64,000 bases of DNA from Fusarium oxysporum f. sp. lycopersici 4287 (GCF_000149955.1 NC_030989.1:1931839-1995838); one strand, 5' to 3'. Positions 1-11,496 are shown, counted from the first letter of the stretch. The notes: generated by a model not told the origin, from the sequence alone. Translations and numbers: made by a program.

Positions 1-1002
1 CCTGCGACTGCTACCAAGATTCTTGGTGGAACTCCAAGCAGTGGTGAGGACAACACTGTTCCTGGAAATGGAGGCAAGGAGCAGCCTGCAACTACATCAG
101 CCGCCGAGAAGCCCGCCGTTCCCGTGGTTACTGTTACGACCATAGTTACTGTCGATGACGGCGCAACCCCTGAACCAACTGGGGAGCCTGCTAAAGACCA
201 ACCTTCTCAGCCTGCTCAACAGCCACCACAGCCAACTCAACCTGCCAATGGCCAACCTTCACAGCCTGGTTATCAGCAACCTTCGCAGCCACAGCCTGTG
301 TCTGAGCAGCCTACCCAACCCGCCCCTGAACAGACAAGCCAGCCAGCTCCCGAGGAGCCTTCCCAATCTCAACCTTTGCCAGAGAAGTCCACTCAGCCTG
401 CCCCTGAGCAACCTAGTCAACCAGCTCAGACACAGCCAGCCGAGGCACAGCCATCCCAACCATCAGAGGAGAAACCTAGTCAGACAAACCCCGCGGAGCC
501 TTCCAACCCTCAACCAACAAAGGCCTATGAAGATCTCCCTCCGACTTCTGCCCCCGTCGCTGAACAAAGTACCACGTCTATTACTCTCCCTGGCGCCACA
601 ACTTTGACCAAGTCCATCAAGAAGCCCGATGAAGCCAAGCCCACTGGCTCACCAGGCGATGATGATAACAAAGGAAAGGACGGCAGCGACAAGGGCAAAG
701 ATGGTCATAATGACGATGACAAGCCCACATCGGTCGTCCTCATCCCCATTCCCGACAAGCCTACGGGTGCCCCATCTCCTGCTGCTACAGAAGCTAAAGC
801 CGACAACGAAGACAGCAAAGATGACAAGAAGCCCGCTGCTGGAACACGCACTGGTGACGATGCTCACGCTACAACCATTGTCGTCGATGGCACTCCGACT
901 GTATCGGTCTACTTCACAGTGACAGTCACAGAAAAGGACCAGGCTACCGTCACCGTCACCGAAAAGGAGAAGGAGACTGTGACGCTGGTGATTAGCGCAT
1001 AG
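1..1002 (+). CDS. Pro/Gln/Ser-rich surface-like protein, C-terminal part
   Basis: The reading frame is already open at base 1 and runs to a TAG at 1000-1002, so the start lies left of the window. The visible 333 residues fall into three parts. First is a Thr/Val-rich lead-in. Next, about residues 60-175 are a Pro/Gln/Ser tract built from loose repeats such as QPSQPAPEQ. Then comes an acidic, Lys/Asp-rich hydrophilic stretch (DDDNKGKDGSDKGKDG). The tail has alternating TVTVTEK units and ends in LVISA. Such tracts are common in fungal wall or secreted proteins with O-glycosylated stalks. No GPI-type hydrophobic tail is visible, and the signal peptide would be outside the window. It is convergent with the phosphatase gene. 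Function is unknown; a wall or extracellular role is inference. Confidence 0.75.
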   Translation, partial: PATATKILGGTPSSGEDNTVPGNGGKEQPATTSAAEKPAVPVVTVTTIVTVDDGATPEPTGEPAKDQPSQPAQQPPQPTQPANGQPSQPGYQQPSQPQPVSEQPTQPAPEQTSQPAPEEPSQSQPLPEKSTQPAPEQPSQPAQTQPAEAQPSQPSEEKPSQTNPAEPSNPQPTKAYEDLPPTSAPVAEQSTTSITLPGATTLTKSIKKPDEAKPTGSPGDDDNKGKDGSDKGKDGHNDDDKPTSVVLIPIPDKPTGAPSPAATEAKADNEDSKDDKKPAAGTRTGDDAHATTIVVDGTPTVSVYFTVTVTEKDQATVTVTEKEKETVTLVISA

Positions 1003-1774
1003 ATTCTGGTTTTTGCTTTCCTATAAAAATTCCTTATTTGTTTATATCGCGAGCTATTTTTTGGTGACCCGAATGGGGCGTATTGTGGTAATGAAGTTGA
1101 TTTATACAGTACAACGATGGCACGCGGCCACATCCATTTTCGATTGACAGCAAGATTACAATGATGCTCCCAGTTAAGGATAGATCTAAATCTTGAAAAG
1201 AACACTATTATACATAACCCGTTCCTAAAGACTTGGGCCTCGTGGACATTACTTAATTTCTATTGCTATGCGAAATGTCTTGTCGCCTCTTGATTAAACT
1301 GATATATGATAAGAATGCTTGTTGCACCGCCAACCCCTTGTTCGTGCGCTTGGTATCATTTATAACAAATAAACCTCCCCCAAGTCATATCGTCTTGACT
1401 TGATTTGATTATTCCTGTACCGTCGTCATCTCCCCATTATGAGATGCGAGCTCTATGTTTGTTTATCATAAACCCTCAAGTCCCGTTCCTGGCCGTGCTT
1501 GATCATACACTTCTGCTAACCATCATACACTTGCGCAAAGCAGATTATGCACCCGATTGACTCATGACAGGGTAACACTTAACCATCAGCTTCCTCCCAA
1601 CACAAATATTTTGAGAGGTTGCGTGTCATCCCCAAACCATAAAATTAGGTTGCCGCAGTTATCATGCCCCAGCACAACCCAGATGCATTCCCATCCGCAA
1701 CTCCACCAAATCATTGTAGTTAACGCCAGATAAACAGACTCCATTATCACACCTCAATCCTCGGAACCCCGATG
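1003..1774. other. Intergenic region between convergent genes
   Basis: About 770 bases hold the 3' ends of the Pro/Gln-rich gene and of the minus-strand phosphatase gene. It is AT-rich, with only short non-conserved open frames. Nothing else is recognised. Confidence 0.6.
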
Positions 1775-3247
1775 CTAGTGGTTGGCTTGCGTAGAGTCGG
1801 ATACCGAGTCATCTATGAATGGATCGCCAACTTCCAGCCTCTTAGCTGCAGGCTCATTGCCCTCTTCATCGACTCCATATTTATCTTGCCATAGTTTCCG
1901 CATAACTTGGGTAAATGAATATGAAATTGAGGGACGGCCCTGAACCATGGCCAACACGCTGCTCTCGGAAGATGGTCGACCGTCTCGTAAATCACATCCG
2001 GACCCTCCGTTTGATCAACATACTTCTCAAAGGTGCCCAGTCCTAGCTCGCGCATTAGATGCTCGAGCGTAATGAAAGTGCCGGTTCGACCAACACCAGC
2101 ACTGCAATGGATGATTCGCGGGTTTTTGGGCGCGCCCAGCTCGCGCGAAAGTCGCATGAGTTCAAAGAAGCCGTCGAGATCTTCTAGTTCGGGAACCCCA
2201 AAGTCAGGCCATCGTCTATACAGAAGGTGCCACACGATTCGGGGCTCTTCTTCATCCTTCAGGTGCATAAGTAGCTTGCGCTTCTCAATAGCACCGTCAG
2301 CGAGTTCCTCGTAAGAATCATACGTGATCTGGGCCTGCCAGTCATCGTTCCACGCATCGTGCTCGTTTAGAGTCCAGGTAGGGTGATCTTGGTTATCGGG
2401 AAAGTATTGGTGACATTTGACAACTCCACCCTCTGCCATGGTTGTCAGCTGTACGATAACAGCAGGTGAAGACATTTGCTCCGCAATCATGCGCCAGACA
2501 TAGTCGATTGATGGCTGCGTTGGCCCTTGCATGGCGATGTATCGCAACGGCTCACGGCTCGGATCGGAAGGTGAGGTAAGAGTGATCTCGGAAGCGTTGA
2601 CATAGTCAAGCTCATCCTCAGGAACCTGAAGTTTGACTCGGTTGTGATTCCAAGGCTTGATATTGATGTAGCGATCCATCACACCCTTCTCCTGGGCGTC
2701 AACCTGCTTGAAAGTCCCCCATTTAAACTCTTCATCCCCCTCATTCCTTGTGCCCTCAAGAACTCGGTCTCGTTCCGCCCACGTCAACTCCTGGAATTTG
2801 AAATCAATATCTATAAAATGTCAGCCCTGATTAATGCGCCATGTCTGGGTGTTGTATACCCTGCATCGAAGATTCCAAAAAGGCAGGAATTCGGGGACCT
2901 GATCCCTTTGAATTAGCCAGCACATCGCCTTCGGCTGTGACGGGTCGACTCTTGACGCCGTCGTGGCTCACGACGGCCGGTGGAGGACTGGAAGGCAACT
3001 CGACGGGTGGACTGTCGCGCGCTCTCTTTGTAGAGCCGCGCAAACGGAAATTTCGGAATGCGGCCCTCTTTGAGAGCTTGGACTTTTGTGGTAGGACTTG
3101 TTGCCCGTCCTGTTGTTGCGACTGCAAAGTTGCAGCCTGTAACTCGGTACTGGCGATACTATCGACAGTATCACTGCTGGAGCGTTCGACGGAGGTCTGG
3201 ATCGTGGGGTTCTTGGGTTTGCGCCTGAACTTGGGGATCCTGTCCAT
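1775..3247 (-). CDS. Protein tyrosine phosphatase, 3' end frameshifted
   Basis: Classical non-receptor tyrosine phosphatase, which removes phosphate from phosphotyrosine. Translation starts at the ATG at 3247 (MDRIPKFRRK). An intron at 2859-2811 (donor G|GTATAC, acceptor TATAG) joins Met-Gln to DIDFKFQELTW. The roughly 130-residue N-terminus is basic and Ser-rich. Catalytic landmarks are an MQGP segment near residue 223, the WPD loop at 330-332 and the P-loop HCSAGVGRTGTF at about 364-375, with Cys and Arg in place. After VDHL (1969) the conserved C-terminal motifs appear in alternating frames: REQR, then AMVQ, then NFIFIY, then VMRKLWQDKYG. This requires about four one-base indels between 1968 and 1909. 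The last frame ends at 1775. Whether this is assembly error or gene decay is not settled. The family call is certain; the C-terminal sequence is not. Confidence 0.85.
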
Positions 3248-5020
3248 GGCGTCGGGGTTGGGTAAAGACAGGTGTGAGTACCCCAAGGAGAAGTTGCGCT
3301 TGAGGCTGGTGCTCGTCGCGGTTTTCACCAGAGGCTTGAACAACAGCGACAGCCCAAGTATAAGAAGCAAAGGCGACGGAGATTTGGGCGTAAGAAGAGG
3401 AATAGCGTCGGGCCCTCTTGGCTGGTGGAGGTCAGGCAGGGGTCGGATCCGCGTGGTCCTTGGAGGGGCGCAGGCGCAGTCGATGGCGGAATCGTTTAAT
3501 AGTGGCGGGATCGTGAGAAGAGGCGAAGATTACAAGGGTTATATGTCGAGAAGCGGAAGAAGGAGAAGAATAGAGAAGTTTGAGCTGATGTGAAGAAGAG
3601 AGGAGAAGGAGAAGACGTGAGTGGAGTTGAGACCGCAAACGGAAAGATTGGGGTGTAAGAGACAGAGGAAGGAGTACCTTAGTCAAGGGGTAAAATAAAG
3701 GTAAAAGGTAAAAGGTTAAAAAAAAAAAAAAAAAAGGAGTGAGCAAGAGGAAAGGAGATTCTTGGTTGGCTGTAACGACTGTAAGAGCAGAACAGCAGCG
3801 TCAAGTCAACCAAATATTCACGAGGACCTCGAAAAATGAGGAACGATGCGACGTGACGTGACCAAGAGACTTGAAACTCAAACTCAGACGTCAGTCAACG
3901 TGGGGAAGGGAAGAGTTTGTTCCAAGAATATCTTATCTTACGGCACACGCACTCTGATGTAACTTCTGTATCGGGAGTACCTTGCCTTTGCCTTGTTACG
4001 GGTAAAATGCAGGGCACTTTAATGAATGATCTGCAAGTGATGGTCTAGACGTGATAATTGACAGGTTTCATCCATTGTTCGGACACGTGCTCATTGTTTA
4101 TACCCGATCCCGTGGTTCAGTCGCTGATCATGCACCCGAATCTATTATCGAGACCAATCTAGAGTCAATAGTTTGCAAGGACTTGTACCTGGTCTAGTAA
4201 AAACTCTTTTTTTCCTGCGCTGGCAGTGGCTCATCCCTGTATTATTTTAGCTGCGTGGCGGCTGCTCTGTTGGTTGTCGACGGATTTCTATTTTCGTCTT
4301 CAGGCCCATCATATTGGTTTAATGACGTGGAGGATGGGCGTATTATCCTGGCGACCAACTCCCTATTAACCACCATCTTTATTCCTCCACGATCTGTGCC
4401 TCATTCTGTTCTATTCTCGATTTTAACTTAATTACTCAGCGGCATTTGCTTGCGTGGCCTCGGCTTGATCAACATGGTCAATCCTCGTGTTGCTCCCAAG
4501 TTCCCACTAAAATGGTTCATACTACTTCTCATGAACCCCTGTGTAAGTGGAAGATATCCAAGGATGTTCAGGCGAAAATTGCGAAGAAGTATTGTGATAC
4601 CTAGGGACCTATCAAGCTTAGCCAATCAGCACCTTTCAATCGTAACTGTCATTGCTGGAAAAATGATCAGTTTGGGCATGTTTCTACAATGTTTCAACTT
4701 CGTATCATTCACGTGTTTCTATGTTTCATTCCCAAAAGTAGTGTGAGCCATTCATATGACTGCTTCAGACCTCTCTTGGATCTTTCAGGTAAGGCATGGA
4801 TGGGTGATTTCACATTTAAAGGGTCAGCTGAGCTAATCAGTCGATTAATTGGAAGGAACATGTCCAAGTGGAATTTAACATTTAATGTCATGACTGAAAT
4901 ATCCCATCCCCAAACGCCCAATCATATCCTCGCGGATACAATCCGTCGATTACATATTTCTTATAATACAATGAGGCGAGCCTGTTCTTACAAATTGAGT
5001 TGTTTGCCGTGCCACTCGCT
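3248..5020. other. Intergenic: phosphatase promoter side and unassigned DNA
   Basis: Bases 3248-3750 are purine-rich on the plus strand (pyrimidine-rich in the phosphatase sense), as expected of a fungal leader or promoter. The remainder, to the 3' end of FMP25 at 5021, holds only short open frames (longest about 115 codons at 4689-5036) with no recognisable protein character. No RNA gene was recognised. Confidence 0.5.
3718..3736. repeat. Poly(A/T) run of 19 bases
   Basis: An uninterrupted A19 run on the plus strand (T19 in the sense of the phosphatase gene) about 470 bases upstream of the phosphatase ATG. It is preceded by several GGTAAAA-type units. Poly(dA:dT) tracts are often nucleosome-depleting promoter elements in fungi; that role here is inference. 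Confidence 0.8.
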
Positions 5021-6838
5021 TCACACGGCAGAGTAGATGCCAGTCACGTACTTGCCACACTCAATCTTTTGTTCCAACGAGACCTTTCGGCCCTTTCCAC
5101 CGTCCAGACGGATTGTCTTGCGAGGAGTCACGGACAGCCGGTGGAAGTCTGGTGAACCCTCCTTACGAGCATCGGCGGCGCTGTCCAGGGCGGCAATATA
5201 AGCTGGAGCGTTCAAGTTGGTTCGTTTTCCGGTGCCAAGCTGATAGTGCTCATTGCCACCCCAGAATACGACGTCTGCTCCCCAGTTGGTCTCGTTCTCG
5301 GTCCCTTGACCCGTGACCGAGACTTCGGTGACATTGTCCATGACAGCCGAGCAGTGAGTGGCCCCAACTGTCAGAGACTTGAGCTTAATGGGGCTCATCT
5401 TGTTGGTTTTCTCGTCAAACTCGAACAGGGACGAAAGACCCTTCACCTTGGTCGGCTTGGGCGAGACGTGTGACCATCGACCAGTGCCCAGTGTCCCGTA
5501 CACTCCTTGGCCGCAAGCCCACAGATCTGTAGTCACGGGAGGAAGCCTTCTCGCTGGAGCAAGAGTTTTTGTGTTGCCAGGAACTGTCGTGGTTTTCGCA
5601 TCCACAGTGAAGAAAGTATTGTTCCCACCTGCCGCTATGGATGTTACCGTCGGGACAAGCCCAGTGCCAGCGTAGGACAGGTTGGTAGGAACCATTACCG
5701 GGGTGTCGGAAACTGAAAGGCCAAAGTCGGTATCGATTCCAAGCTGGCCGAATGAGTTGTCACCAAATCCAAAAATACGTCCGGTTTTATCAAGAACAGC
5801 CGAGTGGTAATCACCAGTTGCAATCTGTGCCACGTCGAATCCCTTCAGAGTTGTAATTTCGTGAGGTTGGTCGTAAGGTCCCTTGGGCCTGTTATGCCAA
5901 TTCAAACCCGCAATACCCATCTGTCCCTTGGAAGGAAACTCGAGAGCACTAGCAGCAGCGGAGAAGACACGTCCTTTGGAGGTGAGCATGAGACAATGCT
6001 CCTGGCCGCTGCTGATGTCCTTCACGGTTTCACCATATGCCAGACCAGATGGTGTCAAATTGCGGAAATGTATGTTCTCTCGGGCACCGCCAGATCCCCA
6101 TATAGACCAGGAGGACTTTTTCTGTTCTTCTTTCAGGCCACCCTCTTGATCATTGCGAGCCGCAGGGATAGAATATACATTGCCGTTGCGCGACAGAGCA
6201 ATAATTCGATCAAGCGAAACATCGATTTTGACAAGATCTTTGCCTGTAAGTGTAGGCACGGGTGAAGGGTCTTGCTGGTTGTAGCCCAAGCCCCATTGAA
6301 CCAGATCACCCTTCTCAGTGGCTGCTGCACCAAAGACGGATGTCAACTTGAGGTCCCTGAGAACCTTGTCATCAAAGAAAGAAATCCTCCGAGGTACTTT
6401 GACATATTTTTCACTGGAGTTTGGATCAATGACCTTTCCAACATTAGAGCCCCAGGCATAAACTCCAGGATGCTCCCAACTATTCTTAACTTGGAGATGT
6501 TGGGAGCTGATAAGATCTCGGTTCTCTTCTTTGGACTTGACTTTCTTGCGAGGCTTCTCAAACTCGAGTTCAGCCTTAGTGGGAACTTCCTTCTTCTCGA
6601 CTTCAGCGGGTGATGAAGACTTTCCAGTCAACATGGGATAAAAGTAGGCTCCAGCAGCAGCAAGACCGAAGACGGCTGCAAAACTAATGATTTTACCACC
6701 GCGGTTGGGAGGAGGCTGAGAATACTCGCTGCCATAATCATGGGCGTAGCGAACCCATTGGCGCCGAGATATAGTGAGAGGCTGACGAACTTGGGAGCGA
6801 ACAACAGCTCGCCCAAGAGTCGCTCGAGAAACGTTCAT
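5021..6838 (-). CDS. FMP25: Mitochondrial RCC1-repeat protein, Fmp25-like
   Basis: Single-exon gene of 605 codons. The N-terminus is an Arg/Ser-rich, acid-free presequence (residues 1-30), followed by a membrane segment at about 49-66 (SFAAVFGLAAAGAYFY). This is the layout of a protein anchored in the mitochondrial inner membrane. The rest carries RCC1/BLIP-II-type blades, seen as GVYAWGSN (near 125), GRIFGFGDNSFGQLG (353-367), DLWACGQGVYGTLGTG (438-453) and DVVFWGGNEHYQLGTG (522-537). Yeast Fmp25 has the same architecture and is linked to assembly of respiratory complex III; the function is transferred by family. The gene is divergent from COG3 across about 400 bases. The only other reasonable reading is a generic RCC1-domain protein. 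Confidence 0.85.
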   Translation of the reverse strand: MNVSRATLGRAVVRSQVRQPLTISRRQWVRYAHDYGSEYSQPPPNRGGKIISFAAVFGLAAAGAYFYPMLTGKSSSPAEVEKKEVPTKAELEFEKPRKKVKSKEENRDLISSQHLQVKNSWEHPGVYAWGSNVGKVIDPNSSEKYVKVPRRISFFDDKVLRDLKLTSVFGAAATEKGDLVQWGLGYNQQDPSPVPTLTGKDLVKIDVSLDRIIALSRNGNVYSIPAARNDQEGGLKEEQKKSSWSIWGSGGARENIHFRNLTPSGLAYGETVKDISSGQEHCLMLTSKGRVFSAAASALEFPSKGQMGIAGLNWHNRPKGPYDQPHEITTLKGFDVAQIATGDYHSAVLDKTGRIFGFGDNSFGQLGIDTDFGLSVSDTPVMVPTNLSYAGTGLVPTVTSIAAGGNNTFFTVDAKTTTVPGNTKTLAPARRLPPVTTDLWACGQGVYGTLGTGRWSHVSPKPTKVKGLSSLFEFDEKTNKMSPIKLKSLTVGATHCSAVMDNVTEVSVTGQGTENETNWGADVVFWGGNEHYQLGTGKRTNLNAPAYIAALDSAADARKEGSPDFHRLSVTPRKTIRLDGGKGRKVSLEQKIECGKYVTGIYSAV

Positions 6839-7243
6839 TTTGAAAACTTGCTAGCAAGGGGTCCGAGTCAATGTAATTGGTAATATCTTCTCTGAGAGAA
6901 TACAAAATTCATCAAAAGTTGAACCCAATGTCGCCTCCCGATGAAGGAGAAAATGTTGTGAGGTCATAGAGCTGAAGCTCCCGCAGTAGCTAACTTATTT
7001 AATGGTCAGCAAAATTCTTTGGACTGTGGCAGGTCTACTAAACACGATGAACTGTGCCACAGGCAGATCTAGGCACGCGCCACATGCTGCAGGGTCTTGT
7101 CGTCCATTAGTGCATGGGTATTGCTCCACATTTTACCGCCATCGGCGGTTCGGCTGTGTTAGCTCCGACTTTAACATTCAACGCCTGTTGCGTGGCTTCA
7201 AAGTTACAGGAGCTCCCGTGAACCCTTGAGCTCTGTCAACACC
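6839..7243. promoter_or_regulatory. Shared divergent promoter, FMP25-like / COG3
   Basis: The 405 bases between the two divergent ATGs must hold both promoters. No TATA box or named factor site stands out. A short GC-rich stretch lies near 7070-7160. Confidence 0.55.
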
Positions 7244-9756
7244 ATGTACGAGGACTCTTGGTATACGCTGATGCCCGACTTGGGCACCAGCAAGAAGAGT
7301 CACTCTAGTAGCCATAGTCAAAGTCATGGTCACCGTCGCAAGGAGTCTCTGCTCCAACAACCCAATGTATGCTCCCCGCGAATTGGCACCCCACCAATAA
7401 TTGTTGAAGCTCATAAGATGGGTTTAGGAAACAGGCCAAACACACGAAGCTGCGACGCCAATGCAAAATGTTTACGAAGAAATTGAGGATACCGACACTC
7501 CGCCAGAACCGACGGTCCTTCGCCGAGCCAGTTCCTACTCCGACTTCTATCGAGTGGTCAAGGAACAGCTGTCTAAAGACACACGACCACGGCCTAAGAA
7601 GACCGACAAGCACAGCAGAGCATGGGAAGCTCTGACGCTTCCAGACTCTAGTCAAGAACTTGAAAAACACGACGCCATTAGCCTTGAATCGTACGATGAG
7701 CAATTGCTGGATGCCAGTCAGCAGGAATACTTGTATGCATACTACGTCATGCGAAGATGGCATTTCTATGAAGACAGCGCTGACTGATACTAGACTATAT
7801 CGCGACCAACTTACTGTCACGGAGCGTCACTTAGATGGGCTTATCGAAGATGCAAACGCGACGCTAAAACTTCTTACCTCCCTATCGAACTCTTTCGGCT
7901 CCGTCGAGGCGCAAACGTCAACTTTCCAATCGCAATGCGAAGAACTTTTGCAGGAACAAAGAAGGCTGGAAGTCTTGGCCGACGAAGTCGGAACCGATCT
8001 TCATTACTATGCGTACCTCGACAATGCAACAAGACGTCTCAATGCGCCAGGCGCCAGCCGACTGGTCGATGATGCCTCTTTTGGAGAGATGGTCGAGAAT
8101 ATTGATGCCTGCATCGTCTTTATGGAGAATCATGTAAGAGTTCGTTCCATTTGCTCTCAAGAGCAGATGCTAATTCAATTAGCCGACATACCGCGACCGC
8201 GATACCTATCTTGCACGATACACTGCGCTCCTCACAAAAGCCCTTCATCTTCTTGAGCATGGCTATAAGACCTCACTGGAAAAGGTATCACCTGAAATCG
8301 GCCGCCAGATTATAGCTACAAAATCCGAGTCGGCTCGCCATGCGCTTGCGTATGGTCGTTTCCAAGAGATGATGCTGGACTCGTATGGCTTGATACCCAA
8401 TGTTCACCGAATCATACGCCGCGCATATGATTCTTACGGCCAGCGAAACGAGTCCTGCACTCACTTTGAGACCTACGCAAATACAGCTAATAGCCTCATT
8501 CATACCCATCTCACGACACGAGATCGCGACTTGAAAGTTTTGACGCAATCTGATATTGCAGAGTTCAATAAAGAAGTCAAGAGCCTCTCGGCTGAGACAG
8601 CATCGCGAAATTTTATTAAGCAATGCTTCGAACGCATGTACAACGAGGAGAATCTGTTCGTGAAACTCTTTGATGTGGAACCCATATGGACACAGGCAGC
8701 AGACTCAGTGTTTCAGGCGATCAAACCCATCAACACCACCATTGCTCATCCTGGCAACTTGACGCCATTGGTGACTAACCTCCAAACTGTCCTACAGACT
8801 GCACCATTGGAGACGACGTGTAACGTGGTGGGCTTGTTAGCCAACGAATATTTTGGTGCCGATTTAGATGATATAGAGTCGCCATATTTCATCAAATGCA
8901 AGCAATACACCTCACAACTTCTTGCCCATCATCTGTGGCCCTTGACAGATACAGTTTTTGACGCGGAAGTCACAAAAACGATCACAAAGGCGCCTGTTCA
9001 AGACGCTTCTCTGAAGATCGGACCTGTTGTCGGTGGCGTAGCGTCATCAAACGCCCATCCCTTAGTCAAACAAGCCATTAAACTTCTGAGCATGTATGAG
9101 AATTGCATGCCTAAAGAAAGATCTGTAAGTGAATTGTCCTCTAGCACTGGATTTGGCTAACGGCTTCGTAGTCAAAAAATAGTTCAGTCGTGTTCAATAT
9201 TGTTCGAGAAACCATTCAGGTGCTCCAACGCGCAGAAGCAAGGATACAGTCATTAAAGGCTGGCACAGATCCTGATCTGTTTATGGTGAAAAACTTACTC
9301 ATCATTAAGAATGAGCTGGTTTCGTTGGAGATTGGTGACATTCGAAACCATGGTCCTTCTATGCAGCACTTTGTTCACATCTGGGATACCCTGAGCCCCC
9401 AGAATTGGGTCGGTTTCTTTTCCAACATCATCGGCGGCGGTCTATGGTCTAGAGGCACACCCTCCGTGACAGCTAAAACCTTGACTGTTGAGGATATGAA
9501 CGAGCAGCTTGATGAGTTACTGCGACAGTCTATCTACAACTTCACGCATCGCTGGGGTACTCTGATGAACGACTCGCAGAATAGAAAGCCTGGAGTGAAG
9601 CCAATCGCGAAGGTGGAAGCTGAACTAGAAAGCTTACTCATGACTGCGTTCAGCAACCAGCCTGAAGTGGTTGGAAAACTGAAGGAGGCTATTGAGCAGC
9701 ATGCGCAGGCGCAGAATGATGCGAAAGATGAGAAGCAAGGAGTAAGACGATACTGA
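7244..9756 (+). CDS. COG3: Conserved oligomeric Golgi complex subunit 3 (Sec34)
   Basis: COG3/Sec34 is a lobe A subunit of the COG tether, which captures retrograde vesicles at the Golgi. Five exons are proposed: 7244-7366, 7428-7732, 7794-8133, 8183-9124 and 9172-9756. They sum to 764 codons plus stop. Intron 2 (7733-7793: GTATGC donor, CTGAC branch, ACTAG acceptor) explains what otherwise looks like a frameshift; it joins QQEYL to LYRDQLTVTERHLDGL. Intron 3 has a perfect GCTAATTC branch and joins EN-His to PTYRDRDTYLARY. Typical Sec34 segments are SVEAQTSTFQSQCEELLQEQ in the N-terminal coiled-coil and LEHGYKTSLEKVSPEI further on. The C-terminal half is helical, as in the family. The ATG at 7244 starts MYEDSWYTLMPDLG. 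It is divergent from FMP25 and lies 4.4 kb from another tether gene (TIP20). Confidence 0.92.
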
Positions 9757-10400
9757 AGAGAAGGAAATTGGGTGTGACAATAGAAGCGAGTATTGCCTGA
9801 TATAAAGATCCAGACTGACGATCTTGGAATAATGACCAATTTCATATGCACATTCAATCGTACATACCTAGGTACCTAAATATGTCGGTTTCTCGCGGTT
9901 CTAGAGCGTAGATCCCGAGTTCCGGATTTCATTAGCCCGAAGTCGGTGCCACCTTTTCAATGGGCATTTTCATTATGAAATTGTTAGAAAGGTACATCTT
10001 AGGAACGGCCCCCGGAGAAGATGCCGATAAGAGTGTCGGGAAATTACAGTACAGAGACGGTATAATTCCCCACGATTTCCATCAGTATCTGACGGGCTCT
10101 TCTCCGAACTTTACTTGTACTGTGGTATCTCAACACCGACAGTCCGGGCTCCGTTACCGGCTTTGTAATGCTAGCACGTCATTTGCCGAACGCCCTCCGC
10201 GATAAATCAACCCCGGATTGCGATATCGATTCGCGCGCCCTAAGTCTGGCTTTCTTATCTTTTTCTCCCCCTTTGTTGTCTTATCTCTGGCGAGCTTCAC
10301 CTACTTTTTCTCCTTGCCTTTTTGCTGTTGAAAGGTTCACTGCTACCCGAAGAGAAAGGAAGGACAGAGGTGTTTGTGATCACCCCGCCAAATTGAAGAG
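9757..10400. other. Intergenic: COG3 3' end and carrier promoter
   Basis: 644 bases. A palindromic TACCTAGGTA occurs at 9866-9875. Bases 10240-10340 are pyrimidine-rich, as in a fungal leader for the carrier gene at 10401. No other gene is supported. Confidence 0.55.
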
Positions 10401-11496
10401 ATGGACGCTCTTGAGCTGGAGACGGCCAAGCAGAGCCCTACCATTGAGACGGCCAAGGATCTTTTCTCTGGTGCTGTTGGAGGAATTGCGCAGGTCTTGA
10501 TTGGTATGTCTCGATATTTCTTTCGTTCAGCTCTTGGGGAGTCAGGCAGCGCAAAGGGAAAAGAAGATTTCTCTGAGCCGGGGAATAAAGATGAGGGACC
10601 TGGCTCAAGATAAGCTTACCCTCCACCATGAAGTCGTCACCAGCATATTTGTGCAACAGTACGAATTCAACCCAATTGCTAACACTCTAATCTCAGGTCA
10701 ACCCTTTGACATTGTCAAGGTCCGACTGCAAACTACAACGCAATACTCGTCTGCCATCAACGCCGCCACCACAATCTACAAGAACGAGGGTGCCCTCGCC
10801 TTTTACAAGGGAACGCTTACACCACTCATCGGTATCGGAGCCTGTGTTTCCGTTCAATTCGGTGCCTTCAACGCCGCGAAGCGCTGGTTCCAAACTCGCA
10901 ACAACGGAGCCGAACTGTCTTATCCTCAATACGGTGCCGCGGGTGCGTTTGCTGGTGTCTCCAACTCGGTCCTCTCAGGTCCCATCGAGCATATCCGTAT
11001 CCGCCTTCAGAGCCAGCCTCATGGCGCCGGTCGTCTATACGATGGTCCTGGTGACTGTATTCGTAAACTCGGAGCTCACAATGGTGTTCTGAGTGGCATC
11101 TACCGCGGTCAGGCTGTCACCATCTGGCGAGAGGCTTTCGCCTACGGTTCCTGGTTCACTGCCTTTGAGTATATGATGAACTCGGACGCTGCTCGCAATA
11201 AGATCGACCGCAGGGATATCCCTGCTTACAAGATTGCTCTTTACGGTGGTCTTGCTGGTGAAGTTCTCTGGCTTTCCAGCTATCCCTTCGATGTCATCAA
11301 GAGCAAGATGCAGACCGACGGCTTCGGTGCCAACCAAAAATATGCCACTATGCGAGATTGCTTCGCAAAGACTTGGCGAGCTGAGGGGGCGGCTGGCTTC
11401 TGGAAGGGTATCGGACCTACCCTGGCGCGAGCTATGCCTGTCAGCGCGGGAACTTTCATTGTTGTCGAGATGACCATGCGAGCTCTTAACAGCTAA
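10401..11496 (+). CDS. YMC1: Mitochondrial carrier protein, YMC1/amc-1 type
   Basis: SLC25-family carrier of the mitochondrial inner membrane. Two exons (10401-10503 and 10697-11496) give 300 residues. The 193-base intron is long for this window and splits a glycine codon inside the first carrier signature, so splicing reconstitutes QVLIGQPFDIVKVRLQ. The three tandem repeats are visible by their Px[DE]xx[KR] motifs: PFDIVKVRLQ, a degenerate PIEHIRIRLQ and PFDVIKSKMQ. Each is followed by a loop such as GALAFYKGTLTPLIG or GAAGFWKGIGPTLAR. The closest families by eye are yeast Ymc1/Ymc2 and Neurospora amc-1; the substrate (an organic or amino acid) cannot be read from sequence. A carnitine carrier is the main alternative. 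Confidence 0.88.

Noticed and set aside
259..459. Antisense open frame rich in Leu/Gly/Trp opposite the Pro/Gln tract
   Set aside because: A shadow of the CAG/CCT-rich repeat on the other strand; no independent support.
7733..7793. Apparent frameshift in COG3 at about 7782
   Set aside because: A 61-base intron with GTATGC donor, CTGAC branch and ACTAG acceptor restores the frame, and the five exons then total a whole number of codons.
9866..9875. TACCTAGGTA palindrome as a regulatory operator
   Set aside because: I recall similar short TACCTAGGTA-type strings as common in intergenic DNA of these fungi; no repeat copies flank a promoter here.
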